Shown here in pieces: positions 1 through 8,032 of a stretch of 64,000 nt of DNA (position 1 is its first letter; each line of letters opens with the position of its first letter). The DNA lies in the NCBI RefSeq assembly GCF_000571935.1, contig NZ_ATAX01000008.1, positions 177,999 to 241,998 on the forward strand, in the 5' to 3' direction. Both the position numbers and the translations under genes were made by a program. Source of the DNA: Ruminococcus flavefaciens 007c. GTDB lineage: Bacteria > Bacillota > Clostridia > Oscillospirales > Ruminococcaceae. Below the pieces are notes generated by a model. That model did no database searches, was not told where the DNA came from, and saw nothing but the letters and a program-made list of their open reading frames with translations.

Positions 1-824
1 TATCTGACTTTTCCGTTCTGCTTTATCCTGTCATAGAGCTGTGGCAGCCCCGTCACATCAATGGACTGTATAAGCTCCCGTCCCTTCATATAGTCCACGG
101 AGCTGTCAGTGGTGCAGAGGTACAGCACATCGGTCTCTGTCCTGAAGCAGGCACCTGTTCTGGGATTGATATGCCTTCTCTCGGTAATGATCCTGCGGCC
201 TTTTTCGTCGAACTCGCAGACGTCCGCCAGCCTTTCCGCGTCGTCGCCGTAGCCTTTTGTGTATTCATCAATGCGGCTCACAGGCACAAGCACATCGTCC
301 TGCCACCTGTATACAGTCTCACAGCTGCCGTAACCGACATTCCGCTTCATGGTGAGAGTTCGGGACGAGCTGTCCGTATCCATTAGCACTGCCTTTCCGT
401 CTGCAAGGGCCATTGCGTCAGACCGTGTGAACTCCATGGTATCGGGCACGCAGAGCCAGTAAGCTCCCGTAAATACATCATCATATATAAACAGGTCGTC
501 ATAGCTGTCAAAGTTGAAATCCCTGATAACAACGTCCTCTGCCCCCGACAGCTGTACATCAGCCTCGATCACGCTGACGGCACTTCCTCCGCAGAGCACC
601 GTGACTCTGCTGCCCCGAACTCCTGCAGTAAAGTGAACTGTCTCGTCCTTTTTCCGCTTCGGTGAAGCTATAGTGACTATGGGTTTTGCGGTATCCGTCT
701 CAGTTGCAGTCTCCCCGGCGGCAGTTGTCTCCGCAGCGGAGGATACTGAGATCTTTGCGCCTTCCGAGCAGCCTGAGAGCAGTGCAGCGCTGATAATTGG
801 TATGATGAAATGCTTAATATTCAT
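1..824 (-). CDS. Lipoprotein, partial (runs off left edge)
   Basis: An open minus-strand frame starts at the ATG at 824-822 and is still open at base 3, giving at least 274 residues; the C-terminus lies outside the window. The product begins with a basic, hydrophobic leader ending in a lipobox (LLSGC, Cys19), so it should be lipid-anchored on the outer face of the membrane. A short Thr/Ala/Glu-rich stretch follows, then a domain with an FG-GAP-like acidic strand (DFNFDSYDDLFI, about residues 97-108). A purine-rich ribosome site (GGAAGG) lies about 10 bases before the start. It is a divergent paralogue of the next gene (920-1906), which has the equivalent DFDFDGYTDLFI element. Function is unknown. 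The pair lies downstream of secA on the same strand. Confidence is high for the gene and low for any role. Confidence 0.85.
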   Translation of the reverse strand, partial: MNIKHFIIPIISAALLSGCSEGAKISVSSAAETTAAGETATETDTAKPIVTIASPKRKKDETVHFTAGVRGSRVTVLCGGSAVSVIEADVQLSGAEDVVIRDFNFDSYDDLFIYDDVFTGAYWLCVPDTMEFTRSDAMALADGKAVLMDTDSSSRTLTMKRNVGYGSCETVYRWQDDVLVPVSRIDEYTKGYGDDAERLADVCEFDEKGRRIITERRHINPRTGACFRTETDVLYLCTTDSSVDYMKGRELIQSIDVTGLPQLYDRIKQNGKVR

Positions 825-854
825 ATTGCGTCTTTTCCTTCCCTGCTGTGACAA

Positions 855-882
855 GGGGCTGTACCGTTTCCGGCACAGCCCC
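855..882 (-). terminator. Strong hairpin with GAAA tetraloop between lipoprotein genes
   Basis: On the minus strand a 12-bp stem (GGGGCTGTGCCG paired with CGGTACAGCCCC, one G-U) closes a GAAA tetraloop. It lies between the two lipoprotein genes. There is no run of T after it, so it may be a weak terminator, a pause site or an mRNA stability element rather than a classical terminator. Confidence 0.5.
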
Positions 883-919
883 AGATATATCTGCTCATAC
901 AGAATCAGCCGTCTTAATT

Positions 920-1906
920 TTATTCAGCCTGAGGCTGTTCAGTCTCGCCGCCTATAAGATTGCCCTGACTGTCTCTTGTTTCCCTTGAGATCTCGGCACC
1001 GCCCTCATCATACGTAATAGTCTCGATGAGGATCCTCTCCTCGCTGTCCTTGTACTGATGAACGTGCTCTCTGAGTACAAGTGCCTTATATTCGTTCCAC
1101 TTGTAGGTCTTCTTCTCGTACTCTATCCTGTCCTCATTCTTGTGGCAGATAACTATCTCATTTCTTGAAAGATCTTCTGTCTCTGCAAGGATAGGAAGAT
1201 TATTGAAGGTAAGATTATTGAGCTCGTTCCACTGGCTGAATGTGCCGTTGTCGGGATCATAGCGGTAATACTTGCCCGTCTTGTTCAGATCGTCCTGATC
1301 CTCAACAATGAAGAGGTCGGTATAGCCGTCAAAATCGAAATCGCCCCTTACGACGAAATCGTTTATGGTCTTTGTCTGATCTGCTTCCAAAGCAGCCTTT
1401 ATTTTTGAAGTATCAACACTCAGCACCTGATAAGAACGTGTCTTGCCGTCGGTGTAAGGACGTGAAACCTCTATCTTATTGGGCGCACTGCTGTCAAATC
1501 CGAATGACACTGAATTGAAGTCCTTGGGATCGTATGTCGGCGACTGTGTTGAAGGCTGTGCTGTTGTTGTTGTAGTCCTGGGAGCTGTGGGAACTGCTCT
1601 TGTAGTTCCGTGAACTCCGCCGCTGCCTCCGTGGGAAGCTCTTGTAGCGGGCTGTATTGAATTCTTTTTTGTAGTTGTGGCAGTTGTTCCCGATACCTTC
1701 TCGCCTGCGTGCTTTGTAGTAGTAGTGCGTCCCTTGGTGGTATCCTCTTCAGTATTAGCTTCAGTTTCGGAGGTAGTAACTTCACGGGTGGTCCCCTCAA
1801 CAGTACCCGAAACGATGCTTATACGGCTTCCGCCGTTTGAATCGCTTACCTTTCCGCAGCCTGAAAGAAGTGCCAGAAGAATAACGGGAAAAATACACTT
1901 TTTCAT
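920..1906 (-). CDS. Lipoprotein with Thr-rich linker and FG-GAP-like domain
   Basis: A 328-residue protein. The leader MKKCIFPVILLALLSGC ends in a lipobox with Cys17. Residues about 30-130 are a Thr/Ser/Pro-rich flexible linker with runs of TTTT. The C-terminal domain (about 140-320) contains DFDFDGYTDLFIVEDQDD, an acidic loop like those of calcium-binding FG-GAP/VCBS or XAC2610-type domains. Its paralogue lies immediately downstream (1-824). It is expected to be surface-exposed and lipid-anchored; the ligand or partner is unknown. The two genes share domain order but are strongly diverged, so the duplication is old. It starts about 100 bases after the secA stop and may be read from secA. Confidence 0.88.
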   Translation of the reverse strand: MKKCIFPVILLALLSGCGKVSDSNGGSRISIVSGTVEGTTREVTTSETEANTEEDTTKGRTTTTKHAGEKVSGTTATTTKKNSIQPATRASHGGSGGVHGTTRAVPTAPRTTTTTAQPSTQSPTYDPKDFNSVSFGFDSSAPNKIEVSRPYTDGKTRSYQVLSVDTSKIKAALEADQTKTINDFVVRGDFDFDGYTDLFIVEDQDDLNKTGKYYRYDPDNGTFSQWNELNNLTFNNLPILAETEDLSRNEIVICHKNEDRIEYEKKTYKWNEYKALVLREHVHQYKDSEERILIETITYDEGGAEISRETRDSQGNLIGGETEQPQAE

Positions 1907-2008
1907 ATTGTCACCTCATAAAACCTTTCTTTTTCTCTTTAAAGAAGCTTTCCGCACGCCGCCCCCTGCGGCAATGCGTAAAGGGACGAAAGTACGCCCC
2001 TGTGCATA

Positions 2009-4771
2009 TTACTTATTAGCCATATCCTTTGCCTTGCAGCACTTCTTGTACTTTTTGCCGCTTCCGCACGGGCAGGGGTCGTTATCGCCTATCTTCTTTG
2101 AACGAACAGGTTCGTCGGAGAAGCTTCCGTCTCCTGCTCCTGCATTGGGAGCATCAGGCTGAGCAACCTGCTCACGCTCAGGAGCTTCGTTTGTCTGGAG
2201 CTTTACTGTCAGCAGCATACGGATAGTATCCTCACGTATGGACTCGACCATAGCATCGAACATCTCAAATCCTTCGTAACGGTACTCGATAACAGGGTTC
2301 TTCTGACCGTACGAACGGAGGCCGATACCCTTTTTGAGCTCCTCCATATCATCGATATGTGACATCCACTTGGTATCAACGACCTTGAGGAGGATAACAC
2401 GCTCGAGCTCACGCATAACCTCTGAGCCGTATTCTGCTTCCTTGGCCTCGTAGATCTCTCCTGCCTTGGTGCTGAGAGTATTGACGATGTCCTCCTTGGA
2501 AACGTCCTCGTAATCGTCGTCCTCGAACACAAGATCCTCGGGACCGATGAGCCAGCCCATGAAGTGCTCTCTGAGGCCGACCATATTCCAGTCGTCCTTG
2601 ACCTCGTTGTCAACAAGGTAGGTATCTACTGTGGAAGTGATAAGGTCTTCCATCATCTTGAGTATGCTCTCGTGGAGATCCTCTCCGTCGAGAACCTGAG
2701 ATCTCTGCTTATAGATGATCTCACGCTGGGTATTCATAACGTCGTCGTAGTTGAGGACGTTCTTTCTTATGCTGAAGTTCTGTCCCTCGACCTTCTTCTG
2801 TGAGGACTCGATGATCCTTGTGAGCATCTTGCTCTCGATAGGAGTACTCTCGTCAACATTGAGGGTCTTCATAAGGTTCTCGAGGCGGTCGCCTGCGAAT
2901 ATACGCATGAGGTTATCCTCTACCGAGAGGAAGAAGCAGCTCTCGCCCTCGTCGCCCTGACGGCCCGAACGTCCGCGGAGCTGGTTATCGATACGGCGTG
3001 ATTCATGACGCTCTGTACCGAGGATATAAAGTCCGCCTGCTTCCTTTACTGCAACGGCCTTTTCCTTGACCTCTGTATTGTACTTATCGTAAAGCTCGCG
3101 GTAGAGCTTTCTTGCTGCCAGTATCTCCTCATCTTCGGTATCAGCGAAGCCGATAGCCTCTGTGATGATCTCCTCGGGGATCTCGCGTTTTCTCAGCTCG
3201 GCTCTTGCAAGGAACTCTGCGTTACCGCCCAGCATGATATCGGTACCACGTCCTGCCATGTTGGTAGCGATGGTAACGGCGCCATACTTACCTGCCTGAG
3301 CAACGATCTCAGCTTCCTTAGCGTGCTGCTTTGCATTGAGGACCTCATGCTTGATGCCCTTTCTCTTGAGCATGGCGGAGAGAAGCTCAGACTTCTCGAT
3401 TGATACTGTACCTACCAGGATAGGCTGTCCCTTCTGGTGGCACTCAATGATCTTCTCTATGATAGCGGCATACTTGCCCTTTTCTGTGGTGTATACCTGA
3501 TCGTTGTGATCTATACGGATAACGGGTTTGTTTGTAGGAACGGCAATAACGTCTAGCTTGTAGATCTCCTTGAACTCGTCCTCTTCGGTCATAGCAGTAC
3601 CTGTCATACCGGAGAGCTTTGTGTAAAGTCGGAAGAAGTTCTGGAAAGTGATGGTGGCAAGGGTCTTTGACTCGCTCTTGATCTTAACTCCTTCCTTAGC
3701 CTCGATAGCCTGATGGAGACCGTCGTTGAAACGGCGTCCCATCATAAGACGTCCGGTGAACTCATCAACGATAATGATCTCGCCGTCCTTGACAACGTAG
3801 TCGATATCATTCTTCATAACACCGTTAGCCTTGATAGCCTGGTTGATATGGTGAAGGAGAGTCATATTCTCGGAATCCATAAGGTTCTCGACTCTGAATG
3901 CCTGCTCTGCCTTCTTAACACCGCGCTGGGTGATAGTAGCTGTTTTAGCCTTTTCGTCTATGATATAGTCCGCATTCTCATTGAGAGCGTCCTGATCCTG
4001 CTTGTCGTCCATTTCAACGACAGTGGTAGGTGTAAGAGTCTTTGCAAAGCGGTCAACTATAGCGTAGAGGTCTGTTGACTTGTCTCCGCGTCCCGAAATG
4101 ATAAGAGGAGTACGTGCCTCATCAATAAGGATCGAGTCAACCTCATCGACGATAGCGAAGTTGGGAGCACGCTGAACGCGCTCTTCCTTATGTGTTACCA
4201 TGTTATCACGGAGGTAATCGAAGCCCAGTTCGTTGTTGGTAGCGTAAGTAACATCGCAGTTATAAGCTGCGCGGCGCTGGTCGTTGTTGAGGCCGTGGAG
4301 GATACATCCTACTGTAAGTCCCAGCCAGCGGAGCACCTTGCCCATTTCCTCAGCCTGTGTCTTTGCGAGGTAGTCGTTAACGGTAACAACGTGAACACCC
4401 AGACCTGAAAGAGCGTTGAGGTATGAAGCTACGCAGGCAACGAGAGTTTTACCTTCACCGGTCTTCATCTCGGCGATACGTCCCTGATGAAGAACGATAG
4501 CACCGATTATCTGTACGGGATAAGGCTTTTTCTCGAGTACACGCCAGGCTGCCTCTCTTACGGTGGCAAGAGCCTCGGGGAGGATATCGTCCAGTGTCTC
4601 ACCATCCTCAAGTCTCTCCTTGAACTCGGCAGTTTTTGCCTTCAGCTCTGCGTCTGAAAGCTCCTGATATTCTTCGTCCAGCTCCAGTACTTTATTTTTA
4701 ATAGGCTCTATACGCTTGAGCTCTCGGTTAGAGTAAGCGTTGGCGCCGAAAATGTTTTTGAATAAACCCAT
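2009..4771 (-). CDS. secA: SecA preprotein translocase ATPase
   Basis: SecA drives export of unfolded preproteins through SecYEG at the membrane by ATP hydrolysis. The 920-residue product is close to the usual family length. It has the N-terminal MGLFKNIFG start, the Walker A region (MKTGEGKT), the DEAD-like box ([11 protein letters not shown]), the helicase core with [12 protein letters not shown] and [11 protein letters not shown], and the C-terminal SEC-C zinc motif ([13 protein letters not shown]) that binds SecB or ribosomes. The start at 4771 follows an AGGCGG ribosome site. In this cell it would export nearly all the glycosidases and dockerin proteins found in the window. No gene partner is adjacent apart from two lipoproteins downstream. 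Confidence 0.98.
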   Translation of the reverse strand: MGLFKNIFGANAYSNRELKRIEPIKNKVLELDEEYQELSDAELKAKTAEFKERLEDGETLDDILPEALATVREAAWRVLEKKPYPVQIIGAIVLHQGRIAEMKTGEGKTLVACVASYLNALSGLGVHVVTVNDYLAKTQAEEMGKVLRWLGLTVGCILHGLNNDQRRAAYNCDVTYATNNELGFDYLRDNMVTHKEERVQRAPNFAIVDEVDSILIDEARTPLIISGRGDKSTDLYAIVDRFAKTLTPTTVVEMDDKQDQDALNENADYIIDEKAKTATITQRGVKKAEQAFRVENLMDSENMTLLHHINQAIKANGVMKNDIDYVVKDGEIIIVDEFTGRLMMGRRFNDGLHQAIEAKEGVKIKSESKTLATITFQNFFRLYTKLSGMTGTAMTEEDEFKEIYKLDVIAVPTNKPVIRIDHNDQVYTTEKGKYAAIIEKIIECHQKGQPILVGTVSIEKSELLSAMLKRKGIKHEVLNAKQHAKEAEIVAQAGKYGAVTIATNMAGRGTDIMLGGNAEFLARAELRKREIPEEIITEAIGFADTEDEEILAARKLYRELYDKYNTEVKEKAVAVKEAGGLYILGTERHESRRIDNQLRGRSGRQGDEGESCFFLSVEDNLMRIFAGDRLENLMKTLNVDESTPIESKMLTRIIESSQKKVEGQNFSIRKNVLNYDDVMNTQREIIYKQRSQVLDGEDLHESILKMMEDLITSTVDTYLVDNEVKDDWNMVGLREHFMGWLIGPEDLVFEDDDYEDVSKEDIVNTLSTKAGEIYEAKEAEYGSEVMRELERVILLKVVDTKWMSHIDDMEELKKGIGLRSYGQKNPVIEYRYEGFEMFDAMVESIREDTIRMLLTVKLQTNEAPEREQVAQPDAPNAGAGDGSFSDEPVRSKKIGDNDPCPCGSGKKYKKCCKAKDMANK

Positions 4772-4888
4772 TATAGTTTTCCGCCTTTACATTATTTTAC
4801 ATTATTATAGTGTAAGTCTGATACGATGTATAAATACACATAATATATTGTACATCAATCCTCATGGTTTGTCAATACCTGTAACAAG

Positions 4889-4913
4889 AAATAGCGGACC
4901 AAGTCCGCTATTT
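4889..4913 (-). terminator. Intrinsic terminator of the PstS-like operon
   Basis: A perfect 11-bp inverted repeat (AAATAGCGGAC and its complement, loop of 3) lies just after the stop at 4973. On the minus strand it is followed by the T-rich sequence TTTCTTGTT. Confidence 0.75.
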
Positions 4914-4972
4914 CGTGAATTATGTCATTTTTTCAGTGTTTTTGATAATTTAATAATGAAATTTGAGCATAT

Positions 4973-5926
4973 TCAGCTCACAGGCACATAACCTGCCTTT
5001 TCCACCACAGACTGTCCCTCGTCGGAGAGTATCCAGTCTATAAGTGCAGGAATCTGTTCATTCTCATTGTCCTTGCGGTAGACCGCATAGAAGGTGCTTG
5101 CCAGAGGATAGGTACCGTCAGCGATATGCTCCTTGTCGGGGTAAACCCCGTCCAGAGCCAGTTTTTTCGCTCCGCCGTTGCCGACCATATTATCGACATA
5201 ATACCTGAAGGAATAGCCGATCGATCTGCCGAAACCTCCCAGATAATTATACTTCTGCTCACGTCCGCCCATGAATCTGTCCATGGTTGTCTGGCTTCCG
5301 CTGCCCTTGTTACGTGAGAGTGCCTCTATGGGAAGGTGTTCGCCTCCCACCTCTGACCACATCTTTATATCCCCCGCGAATATATCCCTTACCTGCTCGG
5401 ATGTAAGACCGTCTACAGGATTTCCGCTGTTGACTATGAATACGAAGGCTTCTCTGCCAATGGGCACCATTTCCAATTCGGCGCCCTTTTCCTCGGCATA
5501 GGCCAGCTGTTCGTCGTTTGGCCCGGCGCAGAATATGATATCCGCGTCGCCGTCAGCAACAGCCTTGTAAGCTCCGCGTGTATTTGTGTAATGCAGAGCG
5601 CTGTCGGCGGTGAACTCGCCGTTTTCAAAGCGGACGCTGTCCGCGGGGTATACGGAATTGACTATGCCCGAAAAAATCGGATAAAGAGCCGCAGCTCCGT
5701 CCAGTACGGGCAGATCCTCCCTGAATTCGGTGTCCGTATCCACCTTTACTGCCTCTGAGTTCTCGTCAAATGGCATATACCTGTGAATCTCCACGGAGTA
5801 CTTCTTCATCTCCTCGCTGGAGGTATCTATGCAGCGCTTTGTGAAAAGTCCGTAAACAGACAGATCAAAGGCCGCAAATGCTCCTATCAGGAGTGCTATC
5901 GCGCCTAATTTCTTAGCAGTACCCAT
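4973..5926 (-). CDS. PstS-like phosphate/anion-binding protein
   Basis: A 317-residue periplasmic-binding-protein fold, membrane-anchored by an N-terminal hydrophobic segment (about residues 5-24). The family signature is clear: a mature domain with the pattern LPVLDGAAALYPIF, a middle NSGNPVDGLTSEQVRDIFAG and the ligand loop SRNKGSGSQTTMDRFMG, as in PstS-type phosphate binders. The start was placed at 5926 rather than the longer frame because GGGAGGTGA lies 7 bases before that ATG. No PstC, PstA or PstB genes are present here, so it is an orphan binding protein. It is the last gene of an operon of small membrane proteins (5931-6842), and its ribosome site overlaps the stop of the 45-codon gene upstream, suggesting coupled translation. 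Phosphate is the likely ligand; another oxyanion is possible. Confidence 0.85.
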   Translation of the reverse strand: MGTAKKLGAIALLIGAFAAFDLSVYGLFTKRCIDTSSEEMKKYSVEIHRYMPFDENSEAVKVDTDTEFREDLPVLDGAAALYPIFSGIVNSVYPADSVRFENGEFTADSALHYTNTRGAYKAVADGDADIIFCAGPNDEQLAYAEEKGAELEMVPIGREAFVFIVNSGNPVDGLTSEQVRDIFAGDIKMWSEVGGEHLPIEALSRNKGSGSQTTMDRFMGGREQKYNYLGGFGRSIGYSFRYYVDNMVGNGGAKKLALDGVYPDKEHIADGTYPLASTFYAVYRKDNENEQIPALIDWILSDEGQSVVEKAGYVPVS

Positions 5927-5930
5927 GAAC

Positions 5931-6068
5931 TCACCTCCCGTTCGCCACATACGAGACAATGGAGCAGCTTTCACGGAGATGGGCCGTATAGCATACGAGC
6001 CCTATTGTAAAAATAATCCCTATAATCATGATGATCGCAATAATACGTCCGAAAGTTTTGTCACTCAT
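5931..6068 (-). CDS. 45-residue single-span membrane protein
   Basis: A small gene with ATG at 6068-6066 and TGA at 5933-5931. The product starts MSDKTFGRIIAIIMIIGI, has one strongly hydrophobic segment (about residues 8-27) and a short polar tail with two cysteines. Support comes from a good ribosome site (GAGGTGA, 7 bases before the ATG), its tight fit between two genes (10 bases after the stop of the 76-residue gene), and its TGA lying inside the ribosome site of the PstS-like gene. I do not recognise a family. It may be an accessory subunit of whatever membrane complex this operon encodes. Confidence 0.75.
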   Translation of the reverse strand: MSDKTFGRIIAIIMIIGIIFTIGLVCYTAHLRESCSIVSYVANGR

Positions 6069-6078
6069 ATACGTCACC

Positions 6079-6309
6079 TCACATATGCGCAATGCCTATA
6101 GAAAGCATGGTGATAAGCCATATAACGGACGCTAAAAGAAGAGCCAGAAGCACGGAAAATATAATAAACATCCTCAGTCTTTTCTTGTGCTTCGGATCCT
6201 CACGGGGCGTTTTCACGAATAACACCAGTGATACTATGAACATCACCAGTATCGTGACAGGTATCCCTATAAAAACCAATAATCCACATATCATATCCAA
6301 ATATTCCAT
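6079..6309 (-). CDS. Small two-span membrane protein
   Basis: A 76-residue protein with two hydrophobic segments (about residues 5-32 and 47-73) separated by a short charged loop rich in Lys and Arg. The start at 6309 is chosen because AAAGGGCGAT precedes it; the frame is open further upstream. The gene begins 23 bases after the stop of the 169-residue gene and is followed after 10 bases by the 45-residue gene. No family recognised. Its place in the operon with a PstS-like protein suggests a membrane role, but this is inference. Confidence 0.7.
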   Translation of the reverse strand: MEYLDMICGLLVFIGIPVTILVMFIVSLVLFVKTPREDPKHKKRLRMFIIFSVLLALLLASVIWLITMLSIGIAHM

Positions 6310-6332
6310 AAAATCGCCCTTTCTGTCCCTGA

Positions 6333-6842
6333 TCACCCTGCCAGGAAGTACTTCAGTATGATCATCGAGCCGAACATTGCTGTAACAAATACAGTACCCT
6401 TTACACAGAAAACCATGTCCTTATGTCTTTTAAACATTCTGTGCAGCTGACCGCGAAGCCTTTCGCTGCCCTCTGTGGAATAGAATTCCTTTGCAAGACA
6501 GAATTCCCCCGGATCATCGGGTGATACAATTATTGCCACCTCCTCACCGGACATGATTATCTGATCGAGCTCTCTTTCCGATATGCCAAAGCTCCTGTCA
6601 AGAACGCCTCTCAGATCTTCGCCATCCACGGTGTACCTCAGAGAAAGCCCCGTTCCGCCGTCGGAATAATGCCAGCGCTCCGGACTTTTGCCTGTACATC
6701 TTCTGCCGTCATCTTTATATTTTTTCATCTTTACGGCAAGACTCGCCGTTGAAGCAGCACCGCGCGAGCTATTGGCAACTATTGCCACCCCTCCTGCCAG
6801 CGCGATAAGAAGTACAACCTGGATAAAAAATTCAAAAAGCAT
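6333..6842 (-). CDS. Membrane protein of unknown function
   Basis: A 169-residue protein with an N-terminal membrane segment (about 5-25), a soluble domain of about 110 residues with WHYSDGGTGLSLRYTVDGED, and a C-terminal membrane segment (about 148-166). The start at 6842 is supported by GGAGATGAC before it and by a strong promoter at 6877-6905, which would not include the upstream in-frame ATGs in the mRNA. It is the first gene of the four-gene operon ending in the PstS-like gene. No family recognised. Confidence 0.7.
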   Translation of the reverse strand: MLFEFFIQVVLLIALAGGVAIVANSSRGAASTASLAVKMKKYKDDGRRCTGKSPERWHYSDGGTGLSLRYTVDGEDLRGVLDRSFGISERELDQIIMSGEEVAIIVSPDDPGEFCLAKEFYSTEGSERLRGQLHRMFKRHKDMVFCVKGTVFVTAMFGSMIILKYFLAG

Positions 6843-6876
6843 TTTGTCATCTCCAATCATGTTTTCTTTCGCCATC

Positions 6877-6905
6877 ATTATATCATCACACGATCTCTAT
6901 ATCAA
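6877..6905 (-). promoter_or_regulatory. Sigma-A promoter of the small-membrane/PstS-like operon
   Basis: Minus strand TTGATA, 17-base spacer, TATAAT. The predicted RNA start near 6870 leaves a short leader before the ATG at 6842. Confidence 0.75.
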
Positions 6906-6914
6906 GATGTCATT

Positions 6915-6943
6915 TGTCACTCGTCAAGTGACATTTGTCACTT
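6915..6943. promoter_or_regulatory. Overlapping palindromes between divergent promoters
   Basis: Three alternating copies of TGTCACT/AGTGACA: TGTCACT (6915-6921), AAGTGACA (6926-6933) and TGTCACTT (6936-6943). The last two form a perfect 8-bp inverted repeat with a 2-base spacer. The block sits between the -35 boxes of the divergent promoters at 6877-6905 and 6945-6973, the classic position for a shared operator. The binding protein is unknown. Confidence 0.6.
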
Positions 6944-6944
6944 C

Positions 6945-6973
6945 TTGTAATCCGAGCGGAAATATGATATACT
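6945..6973 (+). promoter_or_regulatory. Possible promoter of the phosphopantetheinyl transferase gene
   Basis: TTGTAA, 17-base spacer, TATACT. The predicted RNA start (about 6980) falls inside the ribosome site, so the real start may be a few bases earlier; the call is tentative. Confidence 0.4.
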
Positions 6974-6989
6974 TAAAGAGGTGATGAAA

Positions 6990-7529
6990 ATGCTTATGAT
7001 CTCTTTGACGAAGCTCGAAAAAAAGGAGCTTCACAGACTCGCTCACGGTATACTCAGAGAATGCCTGAAGCTCAGATGCGTTAACTATGATGAAGATACT
7101 CCTCTTGCCAGAGGCAGGATGGGCAAGCCCTTCCTTGCGGAACGTCCCGATATTCATTTCAATCTCTCCCATTCAAATGGCATAGCCGCCTGTATAGTCT
7201 CGGAACATGAATGCGGCATAGACTGCGAAGAAGTAAGAGAATACCGTCCCGCTGTAGTGAAGAGAGCCTTCTCAGAGAGCGAGAGGATAATGATAGAGGA
7301 AGCTCCCCCGGAGGAGCGCGATCTGCTTTTCTTCCGACTGTGGACGCTGAAGGAGTCCTACATCAAGGCCATAGGCACAGGCATATCCTATCCCCTGAAC
7401 ACATTGGAATTCAGCTTTGAGGGAGACTGCATAATCTCCTCACAGACCGACTGCCGCTTCAGGCAGATCATAATAGACGGCGGGAAATACGCAGTGGCCA
7501 TATGTGAAAAAATGTCCTCCGTCACGTAA
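6990..7529 (+). CDS. 4'-phosphopantetheinyl transferase (Sfp family)
   Basis: It transfers the phosphopantetheine arm of coenzyme A to a serine of carrier proteins, activating acyl or peptidyl carrier domains. The 179-residue product has the family motifs: FNLSHS (about 57-62), CGIDCEEV with metal ligands Asp78 and Glu80, and LWTLKES with Glu122. It is shorter than Bacillus Sfp (about 224 residues), as many Clostridia copies are. The start at 6990 is chosen because GAGGTGA lies 5 bases upstream; in-frame GTG and ATG codons at 6981 and 6984 are inside the ribosome site. No carrier protein or synthetase gene is nearby. The upstream region carries a palindromic operator shared with the divergent operon. 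Confidence 0.9.
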   Translation: MLMISLTKLEKKELHRLAHGILRECLKLRCVNYDEDTPLARGRMGKPFLAERPDIHFNLSHSNGIAACIVSEHECGIDCEEVREYRPAVVKRAFSESERIMIEEAPPEERDLLFFRLWTLKESYIKAIGTGISYPLNTLEFSFEGDCIISSQTDCRFRQIIIDGGKYAVAICEKMSSVT

Positions 7530-7646
7530 GCAGCACATAATAAAGTACTTATGTGGAAAATGTAATTTTTACACTGCTTTCCCTATGCAAAATAAACAAA
7601 ATCCGGGACAAAATTCGGTCAAATCGGGAAAATTCATCGCTCCCCC

Positions 7647-7675
7647 TTGCTTTGCCGCCCATTTTAGGTTATAAT
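7647..7675 (+). promoter_or_regulatory. Sigma-A promoter of ireB
   Basis: TTGCTT, 17-base spacer, TATAAT; predicted RNA start near 7682, 50 bases before the ireB ATG. Confidence 0.75.
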
Positions 7676-7731
7676 ATATTATACAAGCTTCTTCCACCAG
7701 AAGTATTCCACAACAGCGGGAGGCTGATATT

Positions 7732-7977
7732 ATGTTCGATAAAACAATGACGTTCTCTGTCAATGAGGACCGAGAAGCAGAGCTGAAAAAAAATCTCACG
7801 ATAATTTATGACGCTCTCACCGAAAAGGGATACAACCCCGTAAATCAGATCGTAGGCTACATCCTTTCCGAGGATCCTACATTCATAACAACGCATAACA
7901 ACGCAAGAAGCCTTATCCGTCACATAGACCGTGACGAGCTTTTGCAGGTGCTTGTAAGAAATTATCTCAATGCATAA
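7732..7977 (+). CDS. ireB: IreB family regulatory phosphoprotein (UPF0297)
   Basis: An 81-residue protein matching the conserved IreB/YrzL family almost end to end: [59 protein letters not shown]. In Enterococcus the homologue is phosphorylated by the Ser/Thr kinase IreK and modulates cell-envelope stress and cephalosporin resistance. GGGAGG precedes the start at the right distance. In many Firmicutes this gene sits with a Holliday-junction resolvase gene (ruvX); here it is a single-gene unit with its own promoter and terminator. Neighbours on both sides concern the cell wall (GH25 muramidase, amidase). Confidence 0.95.
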   Translation: MFDKTMTFSVNEDREAELKKNLTIIYDALTEKGYNPVNQIVGYILSEDPTFITTHNNARSLIRHIDRDELLQVLVRNYLNA

Positions 7978-7982
7978 TAAGA

Positions 7983-8013
7983 AAGGACGGTCATTGACCG
8001 TCCTTGTTTTTTT
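7983..8013 (+). terminator. Terminator after ireB (probably bidirectional)
   Basis: A 10-bp stem (AAGGACGGTC and complement, loop of 3) followed by G and seven T. It lies between the convergent ireB and GH25 genes. Confidence 0.9.
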
Positions 8014-8032
8014 ATGTATGAAAGCTCACCAT

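Noticed and set aside
1958..1972. GCCGC/GCGGC hairpin downstream of secA as terminator
   Set aside because: Only five base pairs and no T run; the lipoprotein gene may be co-transcribed with secA.
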